From NCBI GenBank assembly GCA_913775175.1, contig CAJYKU010000019.1:186001-250000 (forward strand): a DNA stretch of 64,000 nucleotides, given 5' to 3'. Position numbers and translations under genes: made by a program. A model generated the notes under the pieces. That model ran no database searches. It saw nothing but the letters and a program-made list of their open reading frames with translations, and had not been told where the DNA came from. Below, in pieces: positions 55,513 to 64,000 of the stretch (position 1 is its first letter; each line of letters starts with the position of its first letter). This DNA is from an uncultured Pantoea sp. (GTDB taxonomy: Bacteria; Pseudomonadota; Gammaproteobacteria; Enterobacterales; Enterobacteriaceae).

Positions 55513-56799
55513 ATGAACCATAAGAACCTGTTTGCAAAGTCAGCTGTGGCAGCTGCAGTGGCGCTTGTTTCTTCACATGTTTACGCCGCAGGCTTTCAAC
55601 TCAATGAATTTTCAGCAATTGGCTTAGGTCGCGGCTACTCAGGTGAAGGTGCCATAGGTGATACCGCAGCATCAGCCAGCCGCAATCCAGCGACCATGGC
55701 GCTTATGGATCGCCCTGCTTTTTCAATTGGTGCGGTTTATATCGATCCTGAGGTTGATATCAGCGGCCGCAGCCCACTGACCGGCAATAGCCTGGATGCA
55801 AATAATATTGCGCCAAATCAGTGGGTTCCTAATATTCACTATGTCCAGCCGATTAACGATCAATGGTGGATTGGCGCATCTGCCACCTCAAATTACGGTC
55901 TGGCGACAGAGTTTAATAACGGTTACGCCGCAGGTGGTTTCGGTGGCAAAACCGACCTGATGACCGCTAACCTGAATCTGAGCACCGCCTATCGTCTTAA
56001 TGAGTATCTGAGCTTTGGTGTTGGCTTTGATGCTGTCTATGCACGGGCAAAAATTGAGCGTTATGCGGGCGAAGCTGGCGCGCGCGCGCGTCTGCCTGCT
56101 GATACACAAATTGCACATCTGAAAGGGAATGAATGGGGCTACGGCTGGAATGCCGGTATCCTGTATGAAGTGGATAAAAATAACCGCTTCGGCTTCACCT
56201 ATCGTTCAGAAGTGAAAATTGATTTTGATGGCGACTATAAGAGTAATGTTCCGGCGGCCTTTAATGGCTCACCGCAGGCTGCTGCACTGGGCCTGCCTTA
56301 TGGCACCAGCGGAGCGACCATTCCGGGCGCACTGACGCTGAACCTGCCGGAGATGTGGGAAGTATCAGGCTGGCATAAAGTGGCACCGCAGTGGGCCGTT
56401 CACTATAGCCTGGCTTATACCAGCTGGAGTCAGTTCCAGGAGCTGAAAGCGACAGGCACCAGAGGCCAGACGCTGTTTTATAAAGATGAGAGCTTTAAGG
56501 ATGCTTACCGCATCGCGCTGGGCACTACCTACTTCTATGACGACCACTGGACCTTCCGTACCGGTATCGCGTTTGATGATAGCCCGGTTCCGGCTGATAA
56601 GCGCTCAATCTCTATCCCGGATCAGGATCGCCTGTGGCTGAGTGCTGGTACCTCATACGCCTTTACACCAGATGCGTCAGTGGATGTTGGCGTCTCCTAT
56701 ATGCATGGGCAGCACGTCACTGTTAAAGAAGGCCCTTATACTTTCAACTCTGAAGGTAAAGCCTGGCTCTACGGCGCAAGCTTTAACTATAAGTTCTGA
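55513..56799 (+). CDS. fadL: Long-chain fatty acid outer-membrane transporter FadL
   Basis: FadL is a 14-strand outer-membrane beta-barrel that passes long-chain fatty acids by lateral diffusion. The 428-residue product (E. coli 446) has a signal peptide (ending SSHVYA before [20 protein letters not shown], the N-terminal hatch), [39 protein letters not shown], and a C-terminal phenylalanine (ASFNYKF) for barrel assembly. It lacks about 20 residues of the extracellular loop after IERYAGE compared with E. coli. ATG 55513 has GAGG at good spacing; GTG 55507 is the alternative. Confidence 0.95.
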   Translation: MNHKNLFAKSAVAAAVALVSSHVYAAGFQLNEFSAIGLGRGYSGEGAIGDTAASASRNPATMALMDRPAFSIGAVYIDPEVDISGRSPLTGNSLDANNIAPNQWVPNIHYVQPINDQWWIGASATSNYGLATEFNNGYAAGGFGGKTDLMTANLNLSTAYRLNEYLSFGVGFDAVYARAKIERYAGEAGARARLPADTQIAHLKGNEWGYGWNAGILYEVDKNNRFGFTYRSEVKIDFDGDYKSNVPAAFNGSPQAAALGLPYGTSGATIPGALTLNLPEMWEVSGWHKVAPQWAVHYSLAYTSWSQFQELKATGTRGQTLFYKDESFKDAYRIALGTTYFYDDHWTFRTGIAFDDSPVPADKRSISIPDQDRLWLSAGTSYAFTPDASVDVGVSYMHGQHVTVKEGPYTFNSEGKAWLYGASFNYKF

Positions 56800-57104
56800 T
56801 GTAACACTAGTGCGGGTGAGATATTCTCACCTGCAATACATTTTTTAGCGTTAAGACTCTCTTCCCCTGATGCCAGATTAATCGTGGCGTACTGCCAGTT
56901 ATCAGCATTGAATTACCTTATCATCAGTATCAATGCGCTTTTAACAGAGGGTGTATCGGGACGTCTGAAGCTCAGTCAGACCTGGTAGTTGTGGCGTTCA
57001 CTCTCGTTAACAGACTGATAATACGCGACTGGTGAGCTCAGAAAAGGGATCGGCATAAACACGCAGCCACCTGCAGAGCAGGCAGCTGGCTTATAACGCG
57101 GATG
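56800..57104. other. Intergenic region between fadL and mlaA
   Basis: A 305-base gap between convergent fadL and mlaA. Apart from the hairpin with T run at 56811-56846 I see no gene, repeat or other element. Confidence 0.7.
56811..56846 (+). terminator. Terminator of fadL
   Basis: TGCGGGTGAGA pairs with TCTCACCTGCA (one G-T pair) around a short loop, 11 bases after the fadL stop, followed after five bases by six T. A probable Rho-independent terminator. Confidence 0.6.
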
Positions 57105-57872
57105 CTATTCGCTGTCGATTTCGTTCAGTTCATCCTGAATCGCACTGGCGTTTGGATTATCTTCCGGCTTCAGCTTGCCGCCATTGGCCAGAAAATCGTT
57201 ACGCTGGAAGTAGGCATTGCGGATAAAAGCATAGGGATCCTGCTGCTGCTTCATAATGCCATCTGAATCAAGCAGCTGTGCACGCGTCTCTACTCCCTCC
57301 AGCGCCCACTTGCCAACAGAGAGTGGCCAGCTTAACCAGCTCAGTACCGGATAGAGTGTATCAACATAGTCACCGCCATCCTGACGCACGGTAAAGCTGC
57401 CGTAACCAGGCAGTACAACGTAAGGACCGTAACCTACACCATAGCGTCCCAGTGTGCTGCCGAAACGGTGCGGTACTTCACGTGCCAGTGCCGGATTGGC
57501 TTTGCCCGCAACGTCGATAAATCCACCCAGTCCCAGAACAGTGTTCAGGAAGAAACGCGTAAAGTGGATGCCCGCCTGACGCGGCTCGCCTACCAAAATT
57601 GAGTTAACCATGCTGGCAGGTTCATTAAGGTTGCCGAGGAAATTGCTGACACCCGTGCGCGCGGGTACCGGCACATAATCGCGCCACGCCACAGCCACCG
57701 GACGAACCACATAGGGGTCCAGCACGTTATAGTTAAAATTAAACATCGTGCGGTTGAAACCTTCCAGCGGATCGCTGCGCTGCGCAGAGGCGGTATCATC
57801 CGTTGGCGCTGAGCTGGCACAACCTACCAGCAGTAAACTGGCCAGAGCCAGACTGGTCAGGCGATTATTCAT
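57105..57872 (-). CDS. mlaA: Phospholipid-binding lipoprotein MlaA (VacJ)
   Basis: MlaA is the outer-membrane component of the Mla retrograde phospholipid transport pathway, removing misplaced phospholipids from the outer leaflet. The 255-residue product has a lipoprotein signal peptide with lipobox LLVGC (lipidated C18), then the family motifs DPLEGFNRTMFNFNYNVLDP, FLGNLNEPASMVNSILVGEP and RFGSTLGRYGVGYGPYVVLP. It starts 36 bases after the ccmI stop in the same direction and may be read from the ccm transcript. The other mla genes are not in this window. Confidence 0.96.
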   Translation of the reverse strand: MNNRLTSLALASLLLVGCASSAPTDDTASAQRSDPLEGFNRTMFNFNYNVLDPYVVRPVAVAWRDYVPVPARTGVSNFLGNLNEPASMVNSILVGEPRQAGIHFTRFFLNTVLGLGGFIDVAGKANPALAREVPHRFGSTLGRYGVGYGPYVVLPGYGSFTVRQDGGDYVDTLYPVLSWLSWPLSVGKWALEGVETRAQLLDSDGIMKQQQDPYAFIRNAYFQRNDFLANGGKLKPEDNPNASAIQDELNEIDSE

Positions 57873-57908
57873 GTTCTTCTCCCTGTGCGGATAAAAAGTG
57901 TAGCAGCT

Positions 57909-59120
57909 TCAGGGCTGCTGCTGGCTGATCTCAACAGTCAGCGGTTGATGCTTCTCCCACGCGGTAATAGCGCTCAGCCCAAACCAGTCTCCGGTCTGCG
58001 GTCGGGCACTGCCATCACGGGCAATGCGCACCCTGACCTGAATCTGATGCTGCGCTGACAGCAGGCGGTCAGGCATCATGGCGTTGCTGTCATCCAGCGT
58101 CAGCGTCAGCGGAAAACGGCTGAGCGGCATACGCCTGACGGCTACGGGCACTGATGAAACGCCGTCAGAGACAGAAATATAGAGCACACCGTTTGGCGGC
58201 AAACTGTTTTTTACCTGAGGTGCCAGTTCTACCGTAATGGCAAGTTTAACAGCCTGCTGGCCCGCGTCACTCTTTGCCTGCTCAATACTGCGCTGAACCA
58301 TGATAATGCGTTGATCGCCAGCTGGCAGCAGTGTCAGCATCGACTGCCATGCGCTGATAGCATCATTATAGTTCTGCTGTTCAAAGGCGTTAAACGCCAG
58401 CAGGCTAAGCGTGCGAATATTATTGCGGTCGTGCCTGAGTAACGCTTTCAGCAGCAGAGTCGCCTGCCGGTTATCCTGCGCATCCGGTGAGCGCGTCAGC
58501 ACTTCGGCATAGTCCTGTTGCAGCCCGATATTCCCCGGCGCCCGTTGCAGCGCACGCTCAAGTGCCTGTCCCGCCATGCCTGTATTGTTCAGCACCATAC
58601 TCAGACGCCCCAGCATCGCCCAGTCATCGGCGCTGCCAGTTTCCTGCTGTAGTCTGGTGCGCAGACCCAGCTGCAGACGAGCCAGCTCTTCCGGCGTCAG
58701 CTGCTCTGCCGCAGGATCAAGCAGCCGGGCGCGCAGTGCCGGATAGTCATGCTGAACGCTGAACCACGCCGCCAGCTGACTATACCCGCCAGTTTTCACA
58801 TAGAGACCCGTGGAAACCAGCATCAGAAACAGTACGCCAGGCAGCAATATCCAGCGGCTGCTCTGTCGTGTCACCAGACTCTTTTCCGCAGGGACATCAG
58901 AGAGCAACGTCTGGGTAAGCTCACGCTCCATCTCAGCCCGACTCGCCACCACACCTTCTGCTTCATCACGTGCCAGCTCGTGCAGCCGCTGTTGATAGAA
59001 AGCGGTATTGAGCCGATCGCGCGCATCCGGTTCAGCCTGACGCTGCTGCCAGCCTGCAATCAGAAACAGCAGAACCGCTGCCACCAGTAAACCTGCTAAA
59101 ATCATGCAGAATAGCGTCAT
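57909..59120 (-). CDS. ccmI: Cytochrome c maturation apocytochrome chaperone CcmI
   Basis: CcmI holds apocytochrome c for haem ligation. The 403-residue product has two membrane helices (about residues 3-23 and 92-110) flanking a cytoplasmic loop, then a periplasmic TPR region (about 140-290: LQQETGSADDWAMLGRLSMV; NNTGMAGQALERALQRAPGN) and a C-terminal beta domain. In E. coli K-12 this portion is fused to CcmH; here it is a separate gene whose start overlaps the ccmH stop by four bases. Confidence 0.88.
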   Translation of the reverse strand: MTLFCMILAGLLVAAVLLFLIAGWQQRQAEPDARDRLNTAFYQQRLHELARDEAEGVVASRAEMERELTQTLLSDVPAEKSLVTRQSSRWILLPGVLFLMLVSTGLYVKTGGYSQLAAWFSVQHDYPALRARLLDPAAEQLTPEELARLQLGLRTRLQQETGSADDWAMLGRLSMVLNNTGMAGQALERALQRAPGNIGLQQDYAEVLTRSPDAQDNRQATLLLKALLRHDRNNIRTLSLLAFNAFEQQNYNDAISAWQSMLTLLPAGDQRIIMVQRSIEQAKSDAGQQAVKLAITVELAPQVKNSLPPNGVLYISVSDGVSSVPVAVRRMPLSRFPLTLTLDDSNAMMPDRLLSAQHQIQVRVRIARDGSARPQTGDWFGLSAITAWEKHQPLTVEISQQQP

Positions 59121-59575
59121 CGTTGCTTCCCGTTGCGCGCTAAAATCGCTGCAAGGCGCTGTTGTTCATCATAATCCAGATCGTTTGCCTCAACTCTGCG
59201 TCGGTTGCGCCGCAGGATCAGCAGGCTTCCCAGCAGCACAAATAGCAGTGGTCCGGCCCAGAGGATCAGTGTTGATGGCGTGACAGGTGGATCGTAGGTG
59301 ACAAAATTGCCATAGCGCGCCACCATATAATCAATAATCTGCTTGCGGCTCTGCCCCTGCTGCATCAGCTCATAAACTTTGAGACGCATATCTGCCGCGA
59401 TCATTGCGCCGGAATCTGCAATGCTGTTGTTTTGACACTTAGGGCAGCGCAGTGAGGCTGTAAGCGCGCGATACTGCTGCTCCTGTTGTGCTGACGTAAA
59501 CTGCAGATTATCTGTTGCTGCCCAGGCACTGATGCTAATCAGCAGAGCAATCAAAGCAGAGAAGAACGTTCTCAT
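59117..59575 (-). CDS. ccmH: Cytochrome c maturation thiol protein CcmH
   Basis: CcmH reduces the disulfide of the apocytochrome haem-binding motif together with CcmG. The 152-residue product has a signal peptide (residues 1-20), the active motif LRCPKCQNNSIADS with C44 and C47, and one C-terminal membrane helix (STLILWAGPLLFVLLGSLLI). It equals the N-terminal half of the fused E. coli CcmH. ATG 59575 overlaps the ccmG stop (ATGA); the longer frame from 59605 is not needed. Confidence 0.93.
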   Translation of the reverse strand: MRTFFSALIALLISISAWAATDNLQFTSAQQEQQYRALTASLRCPKCQNNSIADSGAMIAADMRLKVYELMQQGQSRKQIIDYMVARYGNFVTYDPPVTPSTLILWAGPLLFVLLGSLLILRRNRRRVEANDLDYDEQQRLAAILARNGKQR

Positions 59576-60129
59576 GCACCAGCCTCCCGACGATACTTCT
59601 CCCACAACGGCTTAAGCTCCTGCTCCCAGACGCGTTGATTGATATCACCCGTATGGCGATAGCGAATAATACCTGCGCCATCGATCAGAAACGTTTCCGG
59701 CGCACCATAGACACCCAGATCGAGACCCAGCATCCCGCTGCCATCATAAAGACTCAGCGCGTAGGGGTTGCCGAGCGTATTCAGCCAGTTCACCGCTTTA
59801 GTGCGGTCATCTTTATAGTTGAGCCCGACCACACGCACGCCCTGCTCTGCCAGCGTATTGAGATAGTGATGTTCGGCGCGACAGGTGGGACACCAGGTTG
59901 CCCAGACATTGAGTAATAGTGGCTGTCCATCAGTCAGAACCTGCTGATTATAGAGCCTGCCCGGCTGCTCCAGCGCTTCAAGCCTGAATTGCGGCACAGG
60001 TTTGCCGATAAGTGCAGACTCCAGCCGCGAAGGATCATCCCCCTGCGCGTTACGCGCCAGCTGCCACAGCAGCGCCGTCGCCAGGAGCAAAAACAGTACC
60101 AGTGGGATAAAAACTATTTTTTTGTTCAT
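59572..60129 (-). CDS. ccmG: Thiol:disulfide interchange protein CcmG (DsbE)
   Basis: CcmG is a membrane-anchored periplasmic thioredoxin that keeps apocytochrome cysteines reduced. The 185-residue product (E. coli 185) has one N-terminal anchor (residues 5-24) and the active site NVWATWCPTCRAEH with C80 and C83. GVRVVGLNYKDDRTKAVNWL and GVYGAPETFLIDGAGIIRYR (cis-proline loop) are typical of DsbE. Overlaps ccmF by four bases. Confidence 0.96.
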   Translation of the reverse strand: MNKKIVFIPLVLFLLLATALLWQLARNAQGDDPSRLESALIGKPVPQFRLEALEQPGRLYNQQVLTDGQPLLLNVWATWCPTCRAEHHYLNTLAEQGVRVVGLNYKDDRTKAVNWLNTLGNPYALSLYDGSGMLGLDLGVYGAPETFLIDGAGIIRYRHTGDINQRVWEQELKPLWEKYRREAGA

Positions 60130-62084
60130 GCCAGCTCCTCGCGTGCGCTTTTTTTCCGGGCGCGATAGCGTGGATCCAGCAAACAGAGCAGACCACCTGC
60201 AGCCATAAACAGGCCACCAAACCAGATCCAGCGCACAAAGGGTTTGTAGTAAAGACGCACTGCCCAGACACCACTCTCCAGCTCTTCGCCCAGCGCCGCA
60301 TAGAGGTCGCGTGTAAAGCCGCCGCTGATCGCCGCTTCGGTCATCATGGTTCGTGCCGCAGTATAGAAACGCTTCTGCGCACGCAGCACGGCCTCTGGCT
60401 TGCCATCGCGCGTGACATCGATAATCGCCTCGCCACCGCTGTAATTCGGTCCCTGCAGGTTGTGCACATCGCGGAATACAAAGTGATAATGGTGAATATC
60501 AACACTGTCGCCCGCTTTCATACGTACATCGCGCTCAACACTATATTGAGTGCTGAATGCAATGCCGGCCACCGTTACCGCCACGCCCAGATGCCCCAGC
60601 ACCATGCCCCAGTGACTGCGCGACAGATGGCGCAATCCCGTAAGCAGGCTGTGACGATGGGTTGCACGTTCATGCAGCTCCATCAGCGTCAGCAGCGTGA
60701 CCCAAATCGCCATCAGCAGGCCCGTTACTGCCATCGCCTCAATACGATCCTGCAATAGCCACGGCAGCAGCACAGAGAGCAGCAGCGTCACCACCAGTCC
60801 GGTGCCCAGTCGCCGCCAGAGCTTCTGCGGCTCATCACGCCGCCAGCGCACCAGCGGCCCGATGCCGAGCAGCAGCGCAAACGGTGCCATCAGCCAGCTG
60901 AACATGGTATTAAAAAAGGGCTCACCCACTGAAATAGAGCCAAGACCAAGCTGTTTGTGCACCAGTGGCAGCAGCGTACCCAGTAGCACGACCAGCATTG
61001 CCGCAATCAGCAGCAGGTTGTTGCCCAGTAGAAAAGATTCCCGCGACCAGATTTCACTCTGAACACGACTGCGTACCTGCCCGCCGCGCAGTGCATACAG
61101 CAACAACGAACTCCCGATAACGATAATCAGAAACGCGAGAATAAACATGCCGCGGGCCGGATCGGAAGCGAATGCATGTACCGAGACCAGCACGCCTGAG
61201 CGCACCAGAAAAGTTCCGAGCAGGCTAAGTGAAAACGCCGCAATCGCCAGAAGTACCGTCCAGGATTTAAAGCTGCCACGCTTTTCAGTGACCGCCAGCG
61301 AGTGCATCAGCGCGGTGCCAACCAGCCACGGCATAAATGACGCATTTTCCACCGGATCCCAGAACCACCATCCACCCCAGCCGAGTTCGTAGTATGCCCA
61401 TGCTGAGCCAAGCACAATACCAACGGTAAGAAACACCCAGGCAGCGGTGGTCCATGGACGTGACCAGCGCGCCCAGGCCGTATCCAGCCGTCCGCTCATC
61501 AGCGAAGCAATGGCAAACGCAAATGCCACAGAGAAGCCGACATAGCCCATATAGAGCAGCGGTGGATGAAAAATCAGGCCAATATCCTGCAGCATGGGAT
61601 TGAGATCGCGTCCATCGACAGGAAAGTCCGGCAGTGTCCGGGCAAAGGGATTTGAGGTCAGCAGAATAAACAGCAGAAAACCTGCGCTGATCATCCCCAT
61701 CACAGCCAGCACACGCGCCAGCGCATCCTGAGGCATATCGCGACTGAATATTGCCACTGCCAGCGACCAGCTGCTGAGTAGCAGCACCCACAGCAGTAGT
61801 GAACCTTCATGCGCCCCCCAGGTGGCGGCGATACGATAGTAAACCGGCAGCAGCGTATTAGAGTTTGCCGCAACATATGCCACGGTAAAATCGTTGACGA
61901 TAAAGGCATGTACCAGCACCACAAAAGCAGCGGCGATGGTAAAAAACACGCCGCAGGTCAGTGGCCGCGCCAGCGCCATCAGTCGGGCGTCCTGCCGTGC
62001 AGCGCCCCATAGCGGATAGAGACTTAATAGCAGTGCTAATCCAAGCGCCAGACAGAGCAGAAAGGTTCCGATTTCTGGCATCAT
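60126..62084 (-). CDS. ccmF: Haem lyase subunit CcmF
   Basis: CcmF is the large multi-spanning membrane subunit that ligates haem from CcmE to apocytochrome c with CcmH and CcmI. The 652-residue product (E. coli 647) has about 14 hydrophobic segments and the tryptophan-rich haem motif [20 protein letters not shown] near residue 235. The N-terminal [20 protein letters not shown] and [20 protein letters not shown] are conserved. Its start overlaps the ccmE stop by four bases. Confidence 0.97.
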   Translation of the reverse strand: MMPEIGTFLLCLALGLALLLSLYPLWGAARQDARLMALARPLTCGVFFTIAAAFVVLVHAFIVNDFTVAYVAANSNTLLPVYYRIAATWGAHEGSLLLWVLLLSSWSLAVAIFSRDMPQDALARVLAVMGMISAGFLLFILLTSNPFARTLPDFPVDGRDLNPMLQDIGLIFHPPLLYMGYVGFSVAFAFAIASLMSGRLDTAWARWSRPWTTAAWVFLTVGIVLGSAWAYYELGWGGWWFWDPVENASFMPWLVGTALMHSLAVTEKRGSFKSWTVLLAIAAFSLSLLGTFLVRSGVLVSVHAFASDPARGMFILAFLIIVIGSSLLLYALRGGQVRSRVQSEIWSRESFLLGNNLLLIAAMLVVLLGTLLPLVHKQLGLGSISVGEPFFNTMFSWLMAPFALLLGIGPLVRWRRDEPQKLWRRLGTGLVVTLLLSVLLPWLLQDRIEAMAVTGLLMAIWVTLLTLMELHERATHRHSLLTGLRHLSRSHWGMVLGHLGVAVTVAGIAFSTQYSVERDVRMKAGDSVDIHHYHFVFRDVHNLQGPNYSGGEAIIDVTRDGKPEAVLRAQKRFYTAARTMMTEAAISGGFTRDLYAALGEELESGVWAVRLYYKPFVRWIWFGGLFMAAGGLLCLLDPRYRARKKSAREELA

Positions 62085-62566
62085 GGCTGATTACCCGTCT
62101 GCTGGTCGCGCGCTGCGGTCGCTTGCGGATTATTGTTCATCGCGTCCTGAATTTCCGGCGGCGTATATTTCTCATCGTGCTTTGCCAGCACTTCCCGGGC
62201 ATTGATGATATTGCCTGGTTGCAATACGCCCTGCGCTACCACGCCCTGCCCTTCACGAAACAGATCGGGCAGGATCCCCATATAGTTGACACTGACCACC
62301 CCTCTGCCATCGTAAAGCTTAAACGAGACCGCCAGCGACTGCGGATCGCGCTCAACACTGCCAGGCATGACCATACCGCCTACGCGCAGGCGCTGCCCCG
62401 CTTCCGGCTTCTGCGGCGTTTCGCCTTTGCCGTAGATAATTTCTCCTGGCGTGTAGAACAGATCGATATTGGATCGCAGTGCATACATTGTTAACCCGGT
62501 TGCCAGACTCAGTCCGGTCAGGATTACCAGCACCACCAGCAGACGATTGCGACGACGGACATTCAT
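62081..62566 (-). CDS. ccmE: Haem chaperone CcmE
   Basis: CcmE binds haem covalently in the periplasm and passes it to CcmF. The 161-residue product (E. coli 159) has one N-terminal anchor (residues 8-30), an OB-fold beta-barrel and the haem-binding segment [15 protein letters not shown], giving H130 (covalent haem) and Y134 (axial ligand). Overlaps ccmD by four bases. Confidence 0.96.
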   Translation of the reverse strand: MNVRRRNRLLVVLVILTGLSLATGLTMYALRSNIDLFYTPGEIIYGKGETPQKPEAGQRLRVGGMVMPGSVERDPQSLAVSFKLYDGRGVVSVNYMGILPDLFREGQGVVAQGVLQPGNIINAREVLAKHDEKYTPPEIQDAMNNNPQATAARDQQTGNQP

Positions 62567-62796
62567 CCCTGCTCCCCCGCCTGTTGCAGCGCACGTTTTT
62601 TTGCCTGCGCCGTCCGCATACGCTGCTCTCGTGCCTGGCGCTGGCGGATCTCTGCCAGCAGGCGACGACGCAGCAGCACCGTATGCAATACCAGGCCCAG
62701 CAGCGGGATCAGTGTACAGGCGACCGCCAGCCAGACATAAAAGGCGTAGCCGCCCATCATAAAAAACGCACTCCAGGAAGAAAATGCCGGACTCAT
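62563..62796 (-). CDS. ccmD: Haem exporter accessory protein CcmD
   Basis: CcmD is a small single-pass membrane protein that helps release holo-CcmE from CcmC. The 77-residue product (E. coli 69) starts [20 protein letters not shown] and has one membrane helix (about residues 14-40) and a basic cytoplasmic tail rich in Arg and Gln ([20 protein letters not shown]). ATG 62796 overlaps the ccmC stop (ATGA), fixing the start against the longer frame. Confidence 0.93.
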   Translation of the reverse strand: MSPAFSSWSAFFMMGGYAFYVWLAVACTLIPLLGLVLHTVLLRRRLLAEIRQRQAREQRMRTAQAKKRALQQAGEQG

Positions 62797-63533
62797 GCTT
62801 TTTCTCCTCGCTGCGCCACTACGATTGCCCACGGGCGATGACGTTCAGTCAGTAAAATCAGATTGCGCAGGCGCATCAGCGTCAGTGTGATAAACAGCAG
62901 CAGATAGCCAAGAATTGACCAGCGCAGTGGCGTACGCATGCGCGGGTCAATGGCCTGCTGCAATATACCGGACGATGCCTGATGTAGCGTGTTCCACCAC
63001 TCCACCGAGAAGTGAATGATTGGCAGATTAACCACACCCACCAGGATCAGCATCCCGGCAGCACGCCCTGCGGTGCGGCGATCGTCAAACGCGTGATAGA
63101 GCGCAATTACGCCCATATAGAGAAACAGCAGCACCAGCTCTGAGGTCAGACGGGCATCCCAGATCCACCAGGTGCCCCACATGGGTTTACCCCAGGCAGA
63201 TCCGGTTAACAGGGCAACAGCAGTAAAGACTGCGCCAACCGGTGCCATGGCAGCGGCAGCGAGATCGGCCATTTTTAGCTGCCACACCAGGCCGGTAAAA
63301 GCGGCCAGCGCCATCGCGGCATAGATCCCCATCGACCACATTGCGGCGGGCACATGCAGATACATAATCCGGAAGCTGTCACCCTGCTGATAATCTGCTG
63401 GCGCAAAGCCAAATCCCCAGCACCAGCCAGAGAGCAATGCTGCGATAGCGGCTACTGCACATCCCGGAATAGTGCGTCCGCATAGCCGGTAAAGCTGTTC
63501 AGGCCTTGCCCACTGGTGTAACCATTTCCACAT
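62793..63533 (-). CDS. ccmC: Haem exporter/handling protein CcmC
   Basis: CcmC attaches haem to CcmE. The 246-residue product (E. coli 245) has six membrane helices and the haem-handling motif [20 protein letters not shown] near residue 130, with the flanking histidines in [15 protein letters not shown] and [13 protein letters not shown]. It follows ccmB across 54 bases that contain a hairpin. Confidence 0.97.
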   Translation of the reverse strand: MWKWLHQWARPEQLYRLCGRTIPGCAVAAIAALLSGWCWGFGFAPADYQQGDSFRIMYLHVPAAMWSMGIYAAMALAAFTGLVWQLKMADLAAAAMAPVGAVFTAVALLTGSAWGKPMWGTWWIWDARLTSELVLLFLYMGVIALYHAFDDRRTAGRAAGMLILVGVVNLPIIHFSVEWWNTLHQASSGILQQAIDPRMRTPLRWSILGYLLLFITLTLMRLRNLILLTERHRPWAIVVAQRGEKA

Positions 63534-63563
63534 TTGTATTGCTCACACTAAAAATAAAGTTGA

Positions 63564-63584
63564 GCGCGCAGCCTGACTGCGCGC
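63564..63584 (-). repeat. Hairpin between ccmB and ccmC
   Basis: GCGCGCAG and CTGCGCGC form a perfect 8-bp stem with a five-base loop directly after the ccmB stop, followed on the minus strand by TCAACTTTATTTTTAG. It resembles a weak terminator inside the ccm operon and may reduce read-through from ccmB to ccmC. Confidence 0.5.
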
Positions 63585-63587
63585 ACG

Positions 63588-64000
63588 TTACTGCAGACTG
63601 ATACGTAGCGCAGCCGCTGTGGCAAAAGGCGACAGCGTGGCGCTGGTAACCAGCATGGCACCCAGCACGGCCAGATAACCGCTAATCGGCAGCCCCTGAG
63701 TGGCAGCGTCAATCGCTGCACTGGCGAATATCAATACCGGAATCGCCAGCGGTAACACCAGCAGACTCAGCAATACGCCGCCGCGTCGCAGACCCACCGT
63801 GAGGCCTGATCCTATAGCGCCAAGAAAACTCAGCGTGGGCGTGCCCAGCAGCAGAGTTAATGCCATGGCACGCCAGCCTGCCAGATCCAGTGACAGCAGC
63901 AGGGCCGCCAGAGGTGACAGCAGGATCAGCGGCACGCCGGTAAGCAGCCAGTGGGCGAGAACTTTGCCAAGTACGGTCAGCGGAAGTGGCGCAGGCAGTA
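63588..64000 (-). CDS. ccmB: Haem exporter permease CcmB (partial, C-terminal 137 residues)
   Basis: CcmB is the membrane subunit of the CcmAB(C) ABC-type complex that uses ATP to release haem-bound CcmE. The frame is open to the right edge of the window; its visible part reads LPAPLPLTVLGKVLAHWLL and continues through MALTLLLGTPTLSFLGAIGS, LTVGLRRGGVLLSLLVLPL and ends TATLSPFATAAALRIS-like LSPFATAAALRISLQ, as in E. coli CcmB (220 residues). About 80 N-terminal residues lie outside the window. Confidence 0.95.
   Translation of the reverse strand, partial: LPAPLPLTVLGKVLAHWLLTGVPLILLSPLAALLLSLDLAGWRAMALTLLLGTPTLSFLGAIGSGLTVGLRRGGVLLSLLVLPLAIPVLIFASAAIDAATQGLPISGYLAVLGAMLVTSATLSPFATAAALRISLQ

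Noticed and set aside
59117-59120. Frameshift splitting a fused ccmH
   Set aside because: The two products have proper ends: CcmH ends after its membrane helix, CcmI begins with its own membrane helix, and the ATGA overlap is the same junction type used throughout the operon.
1-64000. CRISPR arrays, tRNA or rRNA genes, insertion sequences, prophage genes
   Set aside because: No regular repeat-spacer array, cloverleaf, transposase or integrase was seen on either strand.

Overview
This window is a stretch of enterobacterial chromosome. Protein sequences and gene order closely follow the Escherichia coli/Salmonella nuo-lrhA-ackA-pta-his-purF-accD-fabB-aroC-fadL segment. Several differences suggest Erwiniaceae (Pantoea or Erwinia-like): short intergenic gaps, no argT, no yfcE/yfcG/folX, an inserted D-arabinitol operon, an inserted tricarboxylate (tct) locus, and a ccm cluster next to mlaA. 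The genus is an inference. I see no tRNA, rRNA, insertion sequence, prophage, CRISPR array or defence island.

Layout. 1-6.4 kb: start of the nuo operon (nuoB partial, nuoA), lrhA, alaA, yfbR, hxpA, yfbV. 6.6-12.6 kb: ackA-pta, yfcD, yfcF, yfcH. 12.6-17.9 kb: an accessory D-arabinitol locus (dalT, dalK, dalD and divergent dalR). 18-22 kb: hisP-hisM-hisQ-hisJ basic amino acid ABC transporter, with a readable sigma-54 promoter and NtrC-type site, then ubiX. 22.2-31.5 kb: purF-cvpA-dedD-folC-accD-dedA-truA-usg-pdxB. 31.5-38.4 kb: accessory block with an AraC regulator, an EamA exporter and the tctED/tctCBA tricarboxylate uptake locus. 38.5-42.9 kb: flk, a rhodanese facing a MocR regulator, fabB. 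43-51 kb: mnmC, yfcL, epmC, yfcA, mepA, aroC, prmB, smrB, sixA. 51.2-57.9 kb: fadJ-fadI, yfcZ, fadL, mlaA. 57.9-64 kb: cytochrome c maturation operon ccmI-H-G-F-E-D-C-B, the last cut by the window edge.

Genes that work together: acetate overflow (ackA, pta); D-arabinitol uptake, oxidation and phosphorylation (dalT, dalD, dalK under DalR); nitrogen-controlled amino acid uptake (his operon); fatty acid uptake, oxidation and synthesis (fadL, fadI, fadJ, fabB), all with FadR-like operators and fabB also with a FabR-like palindrome; haem delivery to c-type cytochromes (ccm).

The window is mostly well-known core genome, and I found no convincing new multi-gene system. The less explained signals are non-coding or very small: a 24-codon TTG-start ORF with a near-perfect ribosome binding site overlapping the alaA start; a TTGACA/TTGACA palindrome between nuoA and lrhA followed by an orphan terminator and a 25-codon ORF; direct repeats in the AraC/EamA gap; a palindrome in front of the MocR gene that faces a rhodanese; and several strong hairpins between genes.
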